This document shows positions 4,859-5,567 of a stretch of DNA of 5,567 nt, one piece after another. The DNA lies in contig CAMBSS010000242.1 in assembly GCA_945870465.1 (NCBI GenBank), positions 1 to 5,567 on the forward strand. The letters are read 5' to 3'. The position numbers and the translations under genes were made by a program. This stretch comes from Bordetella parapertussis (lineage in GTDB: Bacteria > Pseudomonadota > Gammaproteobacteria > Burkholderiales > SG8-41). The notes under the pieces are model-generated. The model had not been told where the DNA came from, did no database searches, and saw only the letters and a program-made list of their open reading frames with translations. The first letter of the stretch is position 1; each line of letters starts with the position of its first letter.

Positions 4859-5567
4859 GCGGCGTTGGGCCAGCGCGTTTTACCGTGCTGCTCAGGTAAC
4901 CTGAAACGCCCAGCACCGCGGCAATCATTACGAATACGGGCGCCATGCCGAATGCCGCCCCCAGCCCGCCGGCGACCACTGGTACCACCGTGTGCGTAAA
5001 GTGATTGAGCGTCATGCGCACGCCGGTGACTTCGCCGGTGCGTCCTTCAGGCGAGCGGTTGTAGCTCATCAGCAAAGTAATCGGCTGGCCGCAGCCCAGC
5101 GCCAGCCCAATGCCGAACGACAGCACGCCGATCAGCCAGGCGTTGTGCGCGAACGGAAACACCACAAACACCGCGGCGCCGAAAAACATCGAAACCGCGA
5201 GCACGCGCCGCGCCTCGAAGCGCGCGTTCAACTGCGGCAGCCAGAAACGCACGACGAAAGTCGCGATGGCGAACATGCCGAGGATGATGCCGATGGTCGA
5301 CGGCGAGAGGCCGATCGAATGTCCGTAGATCGGCAGGTAAAACATGTAGAGATCCCACCCGGTGACTATCATCGCGCTGGTGATCAGGACCTTGCGCAGC
5401 TCGGGCGTGCGCAGCAGCGAAAACGCGCTTTGCGTATGTTCGGTGGCGTGCGGCGTCTCGACCGCGCGGATGCTGCGCGAACCCAGCAGGATGGCGATCG
5501 CCACCAGCATGGAGAGGGCGAGGCACAGGTAGGCGCGCGCGTGGCTGAAGTACTCGATGACATAGCC
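4848..5567 (-). CDS. MFS transporter, C-terminal part (start lies outside the window)
   Basis: The frame stays open to the window edge: upstream of the first internal ATG (codon at 5508-5510) another 19 codons read GYVIEYFSHARAYLCLALS with no stop. That ATG is therefore an internal methionine, and 239 C-terminal residues are visible. They show a hydrophobic span at about 11-29 (probably TM6), a polar central loop at 30-59 (SRSIRAVETPHATEHTQ and onward), then six further segments near 60-83, 90-112, 121-140, 143-168, 186-207 and 209-228. This is the layout of the second half of a 12-helix MFS carrier. A basic loop, LNARFEARR (113-121), lies between the second and third of these, as in MFS domains. 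GCGQPITLLMSYNRSPEGR (158-176) then GEVTGVRMTLNH (178-189) recalls a general prokaryotic MFS subgroup. The tail ends in TPPPA. It is convergent with the TcuA-like gene, so co-regulation is not shown. The substrate is unknown; TcuC of the tricarballylate system is also an MFS carrier, but that link is speculative. Confidence 0.9.
   Translation of the reverse strand, partial: GYVIEYFSHARAYLCLALSMLVAIAILLGSRSIRAVETPHATEHTQSAFSLLRTPELRKVLITSAMIVTGWDLYMFYLPIYGHSIGLSPSTIGIILGMFAIATFVVRFWLPQLNARFEARRVLAVSMFFGAAVFVVFPFAHNAWLIGVLSFGIGLALGCGQPITLLMSYNRSPEGRTGEVTGVRMTLNHFTHTVVPVVAGGLGAAFGMAPVFVMIAAVLGVSGYLSSTVKRAGPTPPPA

Noticed and set aside
4848..5510. Treating the MFS gene as complete, with its start at 5510
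   Set aside because: The frame continues without a stop to 5567 in protein-like hydrophobic sequence, and only half of a 12-helix carrier would otherwise be present.
5047..5526. Minus-strand 159-codon frame within the MFS gene
   Set aside because: It is an out-of-frame, Arg/His-rich shadow; the overlapping frame gives clear transmembrane helices.

Overview
The window is GC-rich, and its genes strongly prefer codons ending in G or C. It carries a Bug/TctC-type solute-binding protein of the tripartite tricarboxylate transporter (TTT) family next to catabolic genes. That combination is typical of Betaproteobacteria, particularly Burkholderiales-like soil and water bacteria, where this receptor family is greatly expanded. 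No mobile element, tRNA, rRNA or CRISPR array was seen.

Layout: (1) 22-342, minus strand: a small exported, highly charged protein with two copies of a 28-residue helical unit. A perfect FNR/ANR-type palindrome (436-449) lies about 100 bases upstream of its start. (2) 469-1452 and 1510-2889, minus strand: a probable two-gene operon read in the order MmgE/PrpD-family enzyme, then Bug-type periplasmic receptor. The 57-base gap between them holds two overlapping hairpins, one covering the receptor's Shine-Dalgarno. (3) 2890-3157: a divergent control region with a good sigma70-type promoter on each strand. The plus-strand promoter has a (CG)6 run in its spacer. (4) 3158-4630, plus strand: an FAD-dependent dehydrogenase of the TcuA (tricarballylate dehydrogenase) type. 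(5) 4631-4847: a non-genic stretch with a possible 41-codon coding remnant and GC-rich inverted repeats. (6) 4848-5567, minus strand: the C-terminal half of an MFS transporter whose start lies beyond the window edge.

Working model (inference): the divergent dehydrogenase and the PrpD-receptor operon form a small module for capture and catabolism of an organic acid. TcuA oxidises tricarballylate to cis-aconitate, and the MmgE/PrpD family includes cis-aconitate decarboxylase and 2-methylcitrate dehydratase, so the pairing suggests a tricarboxylate or similar polycarboxylate. The usual partners are not in the window: the TcuB electron-transfer protein, the TctA/TctB permease subunits and a LysR-type regulator. 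The MFS protein might be the uptake system, but its orientation (convergent with the dehydrogenase) gives no operon support. There are no intervals longer than 300 bases without a gene.
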